Shown in pieces: positions 22,842 through 31,522 of a stretch of 64,000 bases of DNA (position 1 is its first letter; every line of letters begins with the position of its first letter). The notes below the pieces were generated by a model that made no database searches, had not been told where the DNA came from, and saw only the letters and a program-made list of their open reading frames with translations. The stretch is from Undibacterium sp. YM2. GTDB taxonomy: Bacteria; Pseudomonadota; Gammaproteobacteria; Burkholderiales; Burkholderiaceae_D. A program made the position numbers and the translations under genes. The stretch spans positions 806,001 through 870,000 of the forward strand of contig NZ_AP018441.1 of the NCBI RefSeq assembly GCF_009937975.1. Direction: 5' to 3'.

Positions 22842-25301
22842 ATGACCATAGAAAATAACAAAGACGTGTCAAAAGACAATAGCGAAAATATGGACGGTGT
22901 ATCGCTCGCATACCCATATGCGCAAATTGCCAAAGCGATTCAGGCGCAAGTTACGCACGGTGATCCGGATGTACGTGAAAATGCCGGAAACAAGATACAT
23001 CGCTGGACCAGTGTGATTCAAAACATGATAGTTGGGGTTTTGACACCTGGATCAAGAACACCATTATCGAATGTACCCGCCTGGGTAACTCTTGATGTCA
23101 TAACTGGTGGTTTTGCAACTGGCAATTTTAAAGCTGGTGGAGAATTACATGATTATGAAAAAGTCTTGCTTGTTGAAATGGGTGAAGAATTTCAAGGCAT
23201 CAATACATCAGAAGCTCGACAAACTCTCAATACCTATTTCATTTCAGAAATTGGATTCAAAAAACTGCAGCAGGCCCTTAATTCTGGAACGTATGAAATA
23301 GATGTTCCAGAATCAGGGGCGTTATTGGTATTGACCTGGCTTGCCGAACGAGGGCATTTCGAGCAGGTTCAGACTTTGTTGAGTTTGATTGCGCCTTGGT
23401 TTGACAGGTTAAGGTTTTATCCTGACCTGAGTTCCCGGACTGCTGCCCGGCGAGACAGGAAAACGGTACATGTTCGTGATGTTGCATGTACACGCCAGAT
23501 ACTGGGAAGCATTGAATCAGATATTGGTATTCGGGTTCAACGGGAAACGATTGCTATCTGGAACCCGGCTTATGACAGGATGTTGGGTTTGTTTCTCGAA
23601 ACGCTGGAAGGTGATATGCCATCCATTGCGCTTGACGCCTTTGGATCATGGGTGAATAAGGAAAACCGGAAATTCAATGTGAATGGCGGATGGCCATGCA
23701 AAAAATATCCGGATGACTGGACTGGGCGTGCGCGTCAATTTCTTGACGAAGAAAATGAGTTGCGTAAAGTTTACAAATTGAGTTCGCGACCCTACCGGAA
23801 GGATGATAGTTATTTTCAGTTGCGATCATATCTGGAAATTTGTGTGCGCTCTCCCGCTGACTTGAATGGTCGTGACGTAGGGCGAATCAGATTGATATTG
23901 GCACGCGCTCTTACCAAACGAGGTATTCCTTCGTCCCAAAAGCACGCAGAATTACGCCAATTTCAGGAGCAACAGATACGCATTCCAGATTTTAAGGTGT
24001 TTGCAAAATTGTTGGAAGAACGATTGCGGGAGCATTCGCCTGATTACGGTATTGAAGATACGCAGGTAGTTTTACAACCTGTTAGCAAAGATGAGGCAGT
24101 GCGCTGGAATGTAGCATCTGAAAGCCGCATACCCAAGAGCTTGATGCAAAAAATTAAGCTCGGCAGTGAAGCAATCGTGGAAGACTTACTGAAGTACCGC
24201 ATCATCGCTTCGGGGGAAGTACTTGCACAAGTGTTACCGCAGATGGCGGAGCAAACTATAGCTTCAGGCTTTGATAATCTGGAGGCTAGACGCCTTTATG
24301 CTTCGGTTTATATGGCGTTTCGCCGCAGGCGTTCATTACTGTTGCTAAACCTGGAAAAGCAGGTGCAGTTGGAGGAATTACCCTGGGTTAAGGCATTGCT
24401 GCCGTTTAATCGAAAACATGAGCAAAGCAATCTGGCGAATCGGCAGATTCTTTTGGATTCAGTGCGTTTGAACTTTACAACTTTTCCTCAAGCACTTCTA
24501 CCAAATAAATTACTGAAAGAATTCTCAGCTTTTGCTAAAGAAGCTGATTTGAAACTGCCTTTGGTTGAAGAGGTTGCAGCGGATATCTTTATGGGGCGGT
24601 TTTCAGCCAAGTTTTTGGAAGCAGCCAAGCTTGCTGCTGGTCATTTGCAAGGCAGTTTATATGAGCGGTATTACGATATTGATTATGCCCGTGTAATGTC
24701 CATAGAAGATACCGAAAAAAATGGAAAGGAAAAGAGTAAATACAAAATTATGCAGAGAACAGATAAATTTGCAGAGCTTTGCGCGCATATGTCTGGTCAG
24801 TCAAATAGTCGAAGTACAGCAGCAAATGGAACAATCATTGAGTGGCAGCAAATTATCACTACGCAAAACCTTGCGGCCCTTTGTCTGCACATTGATGGAG
24901 GAGCGCTGTTGACTGAGGATTATTTCAACATGGCAAAAAAATGCTATATCTTCTTGTGCAATAGTCTGAGCAAGAAGCGCTCTGGATGGCATGACGGTTT
25001 GATCAAAGTGAAAAATTCTGCCTATGCCTGGCGTCAGATGATCTTTTTCATGTCGCAACTCTCTGAACACCGGGTCGCTGAATTTCTGGAATGGACAGAA
25101 ACTCACTTGTATCTTCAAAATAAAAATCTAAAACAGGCACTTCAACCTGCCATGATTGGTCTGCAAATAGCTGCAAAAGGTAAACGACTCGACCGTGAAA
25201 TGTGCGTGTCTACAGGTGCGCAACATTTCCTTGGATGGTCAACAGGTCAGCATTGGTTGCTGGCGGGTTTGGAGATTGATTCCAAAGATCGTGTGTCATA
25301 G
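22842..25301 (+). CDS. Large protein of unknown function in the RNA-repair operon
   Basis: About 819 residues from ATG 22842; a frame from 22812 adds ten residues but begins just after the tRNA-like RNA. I do not recognise a domain. There is no signal peptide or membrane segment. The N-terminal third has a distinctive block (PGSRTPLSNVPAWVTLDV, ITGGFATGNFKAGGEL), and the rest looks mostly alpha-helical, with basic stretches (RRRRSLLLLN) and YERYYDIDYARVMS. An ARM/HEAT-like helical scaffold is possible. Base composition is more AT-rich than rtcA and rtcB2, by eye. Its place after a tRNA-like RNA and between rtcA and rtcB2 suggests an RNA-damage role; this is inference. Confidence 0.75.
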   Translation: MTIENNKDVSKDNSENMDGVSLAYPYAQIAKAIQAQVTHGDPDVRENAGNKIHRWTSVIQNMIVGVLTPGSRTPLSNVPAWVTLDVITGGFATGNFKAGGELHDYEKVLLVEMGEEFQGINTSEARQTLNTYFISEIGFKKLQQALNSGTYEIDVPESGALLVLTWLAERGHFEQVQTLLSLIAPWFDRLRFYPDLSSRTAARRDRKTVHVRDVACTRQILGSIESDIGIRVQRETIAIWNPAYDRMLGLFLETLEGDMPSIALDAFGSWVNKENRKFNVNGGWPCKKYPDDWTGRARQFLDEENELRKVYKLSSRPYRKDDSYFQLRSYLEICVRSPADLNGRDVGRIRLILARALTKRGIPSSQKHAELRQFQEQQIRIPDFKVFAKLLEERLREHSPDYGIEDTQVVLQPVSKDEAVRWNVASESRIPKSLMQKIKLGSEAIVEDLLKYRIIASGEVLAQVLPQMAEQTIASGFDNLEARRLYASVYMAFRRRRSLLLLNLEKQVQLEELPWVKALLPFNRKHEQSNLANRQILLDSVRLNFTTFPQALLPNKLLKEFSAFAKEADLKLPLVEEVAADIFMGRFSAKFLEAAKLAAGHLQGSLYERYYDIDYARVMSIEDTEKNGKEKSKYKIMQRTDKFAELCAHMSGQSNSRSTAANGTIIEWQQIITTQNLAALCLHIDGGALLTEDYFNMAKKCYIFLCNSLSKKRSGWHDGLIKVKNSAYAWRQMIFFMSQLSEHRVAEFLEWTETHLYLQNKNLKQALQPAMIGLQIAAKGKRLDREMCVSTGAQHFLGWSTGQHWLLAGLEIDSKDRVS

Positions 25302-25308
25302 CAAGCAT

Positions 25309-25330
25309 GTTCAGTCTTTTAAGGCTGAAC
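25309..25330 (+). other. Hairpin after the large unknown gene
   Basis: A 9-bp stem GTTCAGTCT / AGGCTGAAC with a TTTA loop, 8 bases after the stop. There is no T run; it may slow decay from the 3' end or end transcription weakly. Confidence 0.5.
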
Positions 25331-25372
25331 ATAATGCTGTTATAGAACATTAAGGTATTTTTATAATTTCTA

Positions 25373-25402
25373 TTGACACAGTAATTTATTCTCGTGCAGA
25401 AT
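25373..25402 (+). promoter_or_regulatory. Sigma70-type promoter before the short ORF unit
   Basis: A perfect -35 TTGACA (25373) and -10 CAGAAT (25397) spaced by 18 bases; start expected near 25409. It would drive the short unit with the 13-codon ORF and, by read-through, rtcB copy 2. Confidence 0.55.
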
Positions 25403-25484
25403 TGAGTCTCTTCGATATGCAGCAATTTTGAAATTTACCGCAATTCGATTTTTCATCAACACCCAATTCAAGAAAGGAACGGCC

Positions 25485-25526
25485 ATGCCACGGAATACGG
25501 CTAGCAAGAACAATCAATACTTTTAG
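25485..25526 (+). CDS. 13-residue short ORF (possible leader peptide)
   Basis: ATG at 25485 preceded by AAGAAAGGAACGG, a good ribosome site at usual distance. It encodes MPRNTASKNNQYF and stops at TAG (25524-25526). The stop codon lies at the base of a hairpin, and a strong terminator follows 60 bases on. This layout is that of a leader peptide or of a small protein with its own terminator. I do not recognise the peptide. Without comparison to related genomes its translation is unproven. Confidence 0.45.
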   Translation: MPRNTASKNNQYF

Positions 25527-25551
25527 CCCCGTGCACGACGCTCGGGGTTAA
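25524..25551 (+). other. Hairpin overlapping the short-ORF stop codon
   Basis: An 8-bp stem TAGCCCCG / CGGGGTTA with an 11-base loop. A ribosome on the short ORF would disrupt it, which would let translation influence the downstream terminator. Inference only. Confidence 0.5.
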
Positions 25552-25585
25552 GGCAAATCGCCAACCCGAGCCGGTCGTTTTTTTG

Positions 25586-25619
25586 AAAACCCCGGTGAGG
25601 AAACTCGTCGGGGTTTTTT
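25586..25619 (+). terminator. Strong intrinsic terminator upstream of rtcB copy 2
   Basis: A 14-bp stem AAAACCCCGGTGAG / CTCGTCGGGGTTTT (two G-T pairs) capped by a GAAA tetraloop and followed by T6. It splits the locus between the large unknown gene and rtcB copy 2. Confidence 0.9.
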
Positions 25620-25822
25620 ACTTTTCAAAGCGCTGATTTTTGTTGGAACGCCATAACTTGCATAGCTTTGTGCCATGCAGGCAGGGACGGTGTTCGCCAA
25701 AAAATACGCAGACTTATTGACGAAGAAAAGTAGCCAGTCATGTCTCATGCCAGCAGCAGGATTTGCAGCAATGGCAGGGATCACTCGCTGAAAAACACCG
25801 GCATTACAAGAAGGAAAATTGT

Positions 25823-27031
25823 ATGCCTATAGCTAAGAGTTTGCACAAGGCCAAAGTGCCTGTGCATATATTTACGGATGATGTTGATCACACTGCGATA
25901 CAGCAGTTGCTCAATATCGCCAGTTTACACATCGTTCATCCCCACGTAGCTGCCATGCCCGATGTGCATGCGGGTGTGGGGGCCACGGTAGGCAGTGTGA
26001 TACCTACCCGTGCAGCCATCATCCCGGGTGCAGTGGGTGTGGACATAGGTTGTGGCATAAATGCGGTGCGCACGACTTTGACTGCCAGCCAGCTGCCAGA
26101 TAATCTGGCGAAACTGCGCAGTGCCCTGGAAGCCGAGATACCTGTTGGCTTTCGCCAGCATGCCTGGAACCGGATGCGTGGGTCTGCCCTGGTCAGGGTG
26201 GGCAAGCCCTTGAATGACAGGCTGGACAAGATCGTTGCCAAGCACAAGAGCATCATGCGTATGCTGCCCAAGTTTTACCAAACCTGGATATGCCAGTTAG
26301 GTACCCTGGGTGGGGGTAATCATTTCATTGAAGTGTGTATCGATGAAGAGCAGCGCGTCTGGATCATGTTGCATTCCGGCTCACGTGGTGTGGGCAGTGT
26401 CATCGGCAAGCATTTTATCTGGGCTGCACGCAAGGAAATGTGGCGGCACCAGATACATTTGCCGGACAAGGACTTGTCTTATTTTACTGAAGGCTCGGAA
26501 TTGTTTGATGACTATGTCGAAGCGGTGCAGTGGGCGCAGGATTATGCCTTGGCTAACCGCAGTGAAATGATGCGCAGGGCGCTTGCTGTGCTTGAAAAAG
26601 AAGTGACCAGCTTCAAGCTGGATGGTGAAGCCATCAATTGTCATCACAATTATGTGTCGCAAGAAACGCATAATAATGAAAATCTCTTTATTACCCGCAA
26701 GGGAGCAATTTCTGCCCGCATGGGTGAGATGGGGATTATTCCTGGCAGTATGGGGGCACGTAGTTATATCGTCAGGGGCAAGGGTAATCCTGAATCATTC
26801 TGCTCCTGTTCTCACGGTGCAGGGCGCAAGATGAGCCGGGGTGAGGCGAGGGAGATGTTTGATGCTGATGATCTGGCAGCCCAGACTCAGGGTATAGAAT
26901 GTCGCAAGGATAAGGGTGTCGTGGATGAGATTCCGGCAGCATATAAGGATATCGATGCAGTCATGGCGCATCAGCATGATCTGGTTGAAGTTGTGCATAC
27001 CTTGCGCCAGGTCGTCTGTGTGAAAGGATAG
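25823..27031 (+). CDS. RtcB, RNA-splicing ligase (copy 2)
   Basis: A 402-residue paralogue of the RtcB at 20193. It keeps MPDVHAGVG, GVDIGCGI, LGGGNHF, HSGSRG, CHHNYV and SHGAGR (GMP-accepting His about residue 331), so it should be active. It differs in the N-terminus (starts MPIAKSLHKAKVPVHIFTDD) and in the segment around 95-130, so it belongs to another RtcB subgroup. ATG 25823 follows AAGGAAAA; the frame from 25763 overlaps no signal. The copies may differ in RNA substrates, and the short-ORF/terminator unit upstream suggests separate control. Confidence 0.94.
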   Translation: MPIAKSLHKAKVPVHIFTDDVDHTAIQQLLNIASLHIVHPHVAAMPDVHAGVGATVGSVIPTRAAIIPGAVGVDIGCGINAVRTTLTASQLPDNLAKLRSALEAEIPVGFRQHAWNRMRGSALVRVGKPLNDRLDKIVAKHKSIMRMLPKFYQTWICQLGTLGGGNHFIEVCIDEEQRVWIMLHSGSRGVGSVIGKHFIWAARKEMWRHQIHLPDKDLSYFTEGSELFDDYVEAVQWAQDYALANRSEMMRRALAVLEKEVTSFKLDGEAINCHHNYVSQETHNNENLFITRKGAISARMGEMGIIPGSMGARSYIVRGKGNPESFCSCSHGAGRKMSRGEAREMFDADDLAAQTQGIECRKDKGVVDEIPAAYKDIDAVMAHQHDLVEVVHTLRQVVCVKG

Positions 27032-27041
27032 AGGATAAGAG

Positions 27042-27215
27042 ATGAAAATCACGGTCAAATTACCCAAACCGCGTAACCCGCTGGCAGTGCTGGTCAAACA
27101 GCGCAATGCCGGTGTCCATGGCGCACTCAATCTCAAGCGTACTGAACGCAGGCAAGAGAAGCAACGCCTGCAGCAATTCAAAAGCACGGGCGGGCGGCTG
27201 AAGGATGAGGAGTAA
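27042..27215 (+). CDS. Small basic protein downstream of rtcB copy 2
   Basis: A 57-residue protein reading MKITVKLPKPRNPLAVLVKQ at its start, then a very basic helical part (LKRTERRQEKQRLQQF). It starts 10 bases after the rtcB2 stop with GAGGATAAGAG upstream, so it is translated from the same message. I recall similar short proteins with KPRNPLV near the N-terminus in other betaproteobacteria, without a function. The charge would allow RNA binding; this is inference. A strong terminator follows. Confidence 0.65.
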   Translation: MKITVKLPKPRNPLAVLVKQRNAGVHGALNLKRTERRQEKQRLQQFKSTGGRLKDEE

Positions 27216-27248
27216 GCACCTTATTTGTGTTAACTTGTTTTAATCCAG

Positions 27249-27280
27249 GCGCTCATTTGGCAACAAATGGGCGCTTTTTT
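27249..27280 (+). terminator. Terminator closing the RNA-repair locus
   Basis: An 11-bp stem GCGCTCATTTG / CAAATGGGCGC (one G-T pair) with a GCAA loop, then T6. Confidence 0.92.
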
Positions 27281-27380
27281 ATTTCCCGGGCTTGAAATGC
27301 TTTGCTGCCAGCAGCGGGTGCTGGATAGAATTGCTGCATTAAAATAAAAACTGCGCCTGGTCGCAGACGGGGGATACACC

Positions 27381-28511
27381 ATGATGCGGCAAAACCGGCT
27401 ACAAGCCATAGACCTCTTGCGCGGTCTGGTCATCGTGCTGATGGCACTGGATCATACCCGCGACTTTTTTGCGGTTACCCCATTTGACCCTCTGGATTTG
27501 CAACAAGGTTCGCCAGGCTGGTTCTGGACGCGCTGGATTACCCATTTATGCGCACCCATCTTTGTGACCCTGGCGGGGATGTCGGCCTTCTTGCGGGCAC
27601 AGCAGCGTGATAAAAAAGATATGACACGCTATTTGCTGAGCCGTGGTGCCTTGCTGGTTTTACTGGAATGCACCTGGGTCAGCTTCAGTTGGCAATTTGG
27701 ATTTAATGTGTTCATCTTGCAGGTGATCTGGGCGATAGGCATGGCGATGATGGCGCTGGGTTTGCTGATCTGGTTGCCGCGATGGGCAATTACCCTGGTT
27801 GCTGCGTCATTGATCTTGCCGCATAACCTGCTCGATGGCATGCATGCCAAAGGCAGTCATGTCTTGTTCATGGCCTGGCACCAGGGTGGCTTTTATCCCC
27901 TGACTGACAAACTGGGTATCGTCTTTGCCTACCCGCTCATGCCATGGATAGGTTTGATGGCTGCCGGTTATGCACTGGGGCCGGTGATGCTGTGGGAGGC
28001 GGACAAGCGCCAGCGTTTTCTGTTATCAGCAGCGGCTATCCTGCTTGTGAGTTTCTTGATTTTGCGCAGTGGCAATTATTATGGTGACCCTGATTTCTGG
28101 TCGGCACAAGGCAAGGGCTGGTTCCATGACTTCATGTCTTTCATGAAGGTGCATAAATATCCGCCTTCCTTGTTATACCTGTGCATCACGCTGAGCATAG
28201 GCTTGGGCACGCTGGCCTTGATGGACAAGTATGTGAAAAAGCCTTTGCCATTGCTGATGTTGTTTGGCAAAACACCGATGTTCTTTTATCTGGTGCACAT
28301 TGCACTGATCCATGCGCTGGGCTGGATTTATATGCAGTTGCGTTACGGCGAGATCGTTGATTTCCGCAAGCCAGAGGCGACGCCAGCGTATGAGGCTTCA
28401 CTCCTGGTTTGCTATCTGGCCTGGTTGTTTGCCTTGGCTGTGATGTGGGGATTGACCAAACTGTGGCTGGCGCGCAAGCCGCAAGCAGTAGCTACATCAG
28501 GCACGGCCTAA
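27381..28511 (+). CDS. DUF1624 membrane acyltransferase-like protein
   Basis: A 376-residue protein with about ten hydrophobic segments. The N-terminus RLQAIDLLRGLVIVLMALDH is the hallmark of the DUF1624 / heparan-alpha-glucosaminide acetyltransferase-like family (COG3503), with the conserved DH pair in the first helix. Members are thought to transfer acyl groups across the inner membrane; the substrate here is unknown. GGGGGA precedes ATG 27381. It converges on the MFS gene with a 4-base tail overlap. Confidence 0.82.
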   Translation: MMRQNRLQAIDLLRGLVIVLMALDHTRDFFAVTPFDPLDLQQGSPGWFWTRWITHLCAPIFVTLAGMSAFLRAQQRDKKDMTRYLLSRGALLVLLECTWVSFSWQFGFNVFILQVIWAIGMAMMALGLLIWLPRWAITLVAASLILPHNLLDGMHAKGSHVLFMAWHQGGFYPLTDKLGIVFAYPLMPWIGLMAAGYALGPVMLWEADKRQRFLLSAAAILLVSFLILRSGNYYGDPDFWSAQGKGWFHDFMSFMKVHKYPPSLLYLCITLSIGLGTLALMDKYVKKPLPLLMLFGKTPMFFYLVHIALIHALGWIYMQLRYGEIVDFRKPEATPAYEASLLVCYLAWLFALAVMWGLTKLWLARKPQAVATSGTA

Positions 28512-29695
28512 GACAGTACTTTTTGTTTTCTGGTCGATGGATGCAATATAAATCCCAGTAAGCTGATGCTCGCAAAAATAGCACCAGCATAGAAGGTGAA
28601 AGCAGATCCAAATTCCTGCCACAGCAAGCCTGCGACGACGCTGGCCAGCAGCAGGCTGACGCCACTGGCGAGATTGAAAAAACCAAAGGCCGTGCCACGC
28701 AAATCGGCCGGGGCACTGGCGGCAACCATGCTGGACAATAAGCCCTGGGTCATGCCCATGTGTATGCCCCATAAGGCGATACCTGTTGCCAGCCCATACC
28801 AGTGCTGGCTATAACCGAGTACTACATCCGACGCCACCAGCACCAGCAAGCCCCAGGCCAGCAACTGAGGGTGAGACACCCGGTCAGACAGTTTACCAAA
28901 AGGATAGGCTGTTGCCGCATACACCAGGTTCATGGCGACCATGATGAGGGGTACATAAGCCACGGGTATCTGCATTTGCTGGGCGCGCAGTATCAAAAAC
29001 GCTTCGCTGAAGCGGGCCAGGGTAAATATGCTGCCCAGTGCCACCACCCACCAGTAAGCCGCGCCCATGCGTCGCAGATTGTGCATGCTGACGGGGTTGC
29101 CTGGTCTCTGTGCAATTTTGTTGTCCGGCTCTTTTACGCCAATGAAAAGCAAGGCCATTGCAGCCAGACCGGGAATGACGGCCAGCCAGAATATGCGCCG
29201 GTAGTCATTCATCCATAGCAGCATCAGTGCAGTCGCCAGCAAGGGGCCGACTACGGCACCTATGGTATCGAGCGATTGTCGCAAACCGAAAGCAGCACCG
29301 CGTATTTCTGCCGGGGTGATGTCGGTGATCAGGGCGTCACGCGGTGCGCCGCGTATGCCTTTACCTATCCTGTCCATCATGCGGGCTGTCAACAGCATGC
29401 CCATGCCCTGGGCAATGGCAAACAGGGGTTTGGTGAAGGCACTCATGCCATAGCCAAACACTGCCAGGGCCTTGCGCTTACCCAGGCGGTCACTCAGTGC
29501 ACCTGAAAATACCTTGACGATAAGAGTGGTTGATTCGGCGATGCCATCGATCAGGCCAACGGCAAACACGCTGATGCCCAGCGTGCCGACCATGAACATG
29601 GGCAGCAGACTATGTATCATCTCTGAAGAAATATCCATGAGCATGCTGACAAAGCCGAGTACCCAGATACTTTTAGGCAGTGAAGGTTTGCTCAT
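28508..29695 (-). CDS. MFS transporter
   Basis: A 395-residue protein with twelve likely membrane segments. The loop between segments 2 and 3 has GALSDRLGKRKALAVFGY, the MFS motif GxLaDrxGrkr, and a similar motif (FGKLSDRVSHPQLL) occurs in the second half. The N-terminus (SIWVLGFVSMLMDISSEMIH) resembles the branch of efflux-like MFS proteins annotated near multidrug carriers. Substrate unknown. The gene is minus-strand and lies alone between a DUF1624 gene and the TPP enzyme. Confidence 0.88.
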   Translation of the reverse strand: MSKPSLPKSIWVLGFVSMLMDISSEMIHSLLPMFMVGTLGISVFAVGLIDGIAESTTLIVKVFSGALSDRLGKRKALAVFGYGMSAFTKPLFAIAQGMGMLLTARMMDRIGKGIRGAPRDALITDITPAEIRGAAFGLRQSLDTIGAVVGPLLATALMLLWMNDYRRIFWLAVIPGLAAMALLFIGVKEPDNKIAQRPGNPVSMHNLRRMGAAYWWVVALGSIFTLARFSEAFLILRAQQMQIPVAYVPLIMVAMNLVYAATAYPFGKLSDRVSHPQLLAWGLLVLVASDVVLGYSQHWYGLATGIALWGIHMGMTQGLLSSMVAASAPADLRGTAFGFFNLASGVSLLLASVVAGLLWQEFGSAFTFYAGAIFASISLLGFILHPSTRKQKVLS

Positions 29696-29779
29696 GTAGG
29701 CAGCTTCCCGTAGAGGTAATAATGGGAGTGTGCCTTAATTTGTGGATAGTGGGAATGCTGTCTTGCTTGTTGCAGCGCA

Positions 29780-29809
29780 AACCGACTTCGGGAAAGCCGA
29801 AGCCGGGTT
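29780..29809 (-). other. Hairpin after the TPP-enzyme gene
   Basis: The stem formed by ACCGACTTCGG and CCGAAGCCGGGT around GAAAG lies just past the minus-strand stop at 29825. There is no clear T run on the minus strand, so it is at best a weak terminator. Confidence 0.4.
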
Positions 29810-29824
29810 AAGGAAGCTCAGACC

Positions 29825-31522
29825 TTATTTACCTGCATCTTGCGCAATTTTGCGCAGGGTTTCCAGTGTTGCACCGGGCGTGATCAGGTTGCCGTCATAA
29901 CGCAGTTCTATCAGGGCGGGCAGATTGTGCTGGCGGCTGTGTGCCAATGCCCTTTCCAGTGCGGGAGCAAATTCTGCCGTAGTGTTGACAACTTCACCAC
30001 TGCCACCAAAGGCGCGGGCCAGTGCGGCAAAATCAGGATTGTGCAATTCTGTGCCAGAGACACGCGCCGGGAATTCTCTTTCCTGATGCATGCGTATCGT
30101 GCCATACATGCCATTATTGAAGACGATGATGACCACGCCTGCCTTGTATTGCACCGCAGTTGCCAGTTCCTGGCCATTCATCAGGTATTCACCATCGCCG
30201 GCAAAGGTGATGACAGTGCGTTGCGGGTCTATGATCTTGGCAGCAATGCCAGACGGTACGCTATAGCCCATGGCACCGGATGTCGGCGCCAGTTGCGTGC
30301 GCATGCCGCCATAAGGGAAGTAGCGGTGCGCCCAGGTGGCGTAATTGCCTGCGCCATTGGTGATGATGGTGTCTTTGGGTGCCAGGCGCTTGATATCCTG
30401 CACCACTTGCCACAGGTTCAACGGGGCGTTTTCCTTGGCGAAAATTGCTGGTTCGGTTTGCCATGCCAGCAAGTCTGCGCGTGCTTCGCTGACTGTTGCC
30501 TTCCACTTGGTGGCTGCATCCAGGCCTGCCATTTCAGCCAGGGCTTCGGCAATTTCTTTCATGCCGCTGTTGATCATCAGGTCAGCCTGATAAACGCGGC
30601 CCAGTTCCAGTGCGTCACTGTGGATGTGCACCAGTTTCTGTTTAGGCACTGGAGCTTCCAGCACGCTATAGCCGCTGGTGGTCATTTCACCGAGGCGTGG
30701 GCCTATGGCAATGATCAGGTCGGCATCTTTCAATCTTTGTGCCAGTTTTGGGTTGATGCCTATGCCCACATCGCCTATATAGTTCGGATGGGCATTGTCC
30801 ATCAAGTCCTGGAAGCGGAAGGCGCAAGCCACCGGCAGGTGATTACTGGTGGCGAATTCGCTGATGTGCTGACATGCTGCCTTGTCCCAGCCGCTGCCAC
30901 CGAGCAACAGCACAGGGCGTTGTGACACAGCCAGCATATTGCGTAGTTGCGCCAGTTGCTGTGGCGAGGCTGATGCCTGCACCGGTGTGTAATGACGGGT
31001 ATCGGCTACTTCGGCGATTTGGGCCAGCATGTCTTCTGGCAATGCCAGTACAACCGGGCCGGGGCGGCCACTGGTGGCGACCTGGAAGGCGCGGGCGATA
31101 TATTCAGGCACGCGGTCAGCGCGGTCTATCTGGGCTACCCATTTCGCCATCTGACCAAACATGCGGCGGTAATCTATCTCCTGGAAAGCTTCGCGCTCGA
31201 CAAAGTCATTGCCTACCTGGCCGATGAACAAGATCATCGGTGTTGAATCCTGGTAAGCGGTATGCACGCCGATAGAGGCGTTGGTGGCACCCGGCCCACG
31301 CGTGACAAAACAAATGCCGGGTTTGCCTGTCATCTTGCCATAGGCATCTGCCATGAAGGCTGCGCCGCCTTCCTGGCGGTTGATGATGAAGCGTATGGGG
31401 CTGTCATGCAGGGCGTCCAGCACGGGCAAATAACTCTCGCCAGGTACACCAAAGATGGTATCGACACCGTGGACTTGCAGGGCATCCACAATCAACTGGC
31501 CGCCAGAACGTGATTTCAGCAT
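29825..31522 (-). CDS. Thiamine pyrophosphate enzyme, acetolactate synthase-like
   Basis: About 565 residues with the three domains of the POX/ALS family. The N-terminal TPP-binding domain has GVDTIFGVPGE, the active-site Glu in RQEGGAAFMADAYG, and GPGATN. The middle domain follows (about 195-325), and the C-terminal TPP domain has GDGEYLMNGQELATA ... NNGMYGT, the GDG-NN metal/TPP motif. It resembles orphan 'thiamine pyrophosphate-binding protein' ALS relatives rather than IlvB, and no small subunit gene lies nearby. The reaction is probably a 2-oxo acid decarboxylation or carboligation, substrate unknown. It is divergent from rnpB. Confidence 0.85.
   Translation of the reverse strand: MLKSRSGGQLIVDALQVHGVDTIFGVPGESYLPVLDALHDSPIRFIINRQEGGAAFMADAYGKMTGKPGICFVTRGPGATNASIGVHTAYQDSTPMILFIGQVGNDFVEREAFQEIDYRRMFGQMAKWVAQIDRADRVPEYIARAFQVATSGRPGPVVLALPEDMLAQIAEVADTRHYTPVQASASPQQLAQLRNMLAVSQRPVLLLGGSGWDKAACQHISEFATSNHLPVACAFRFQDLMDNAHPNYIGDVGIGINPKLAQRLKDADLIIAIGPRLGEMTTSGYSVLEAPVPKQKLVHIHSDALELGRVYQADLMINSGMKEIAEALAEMAGLDAATKWKATVSEARADLLAWQTEPAIFAKENAPLNLWQVVQDIKRLAPKDTIITNGAGNYATWAHRYFPYGGMRTQLAPTSGAMGYSVPSGIAAKIIDPQRTVITFAGDGEYLMNGQELATAVQYKAGVVIIVFNNGMYGTIRMHQEREFPARVSGTELHNPDFAALARAFGGSGEVVNTTAEFAPALERALAHSRQHNLPALIELRYDGNLITPGATLETLRKIAQDAGK

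Noticed and set aside
25643..25662. A second sigma54 promoter before rtcB copy 2 (TGGAACG ... TTGCA)
   Set aside because: The GG-GC distance is 13 bases instead of 10.
29840..30925. 361-codon plus-strand ORF over the TPP enzyme
   Set aside because: Shadow; the minus-strand product has the full set of TPP motifs.
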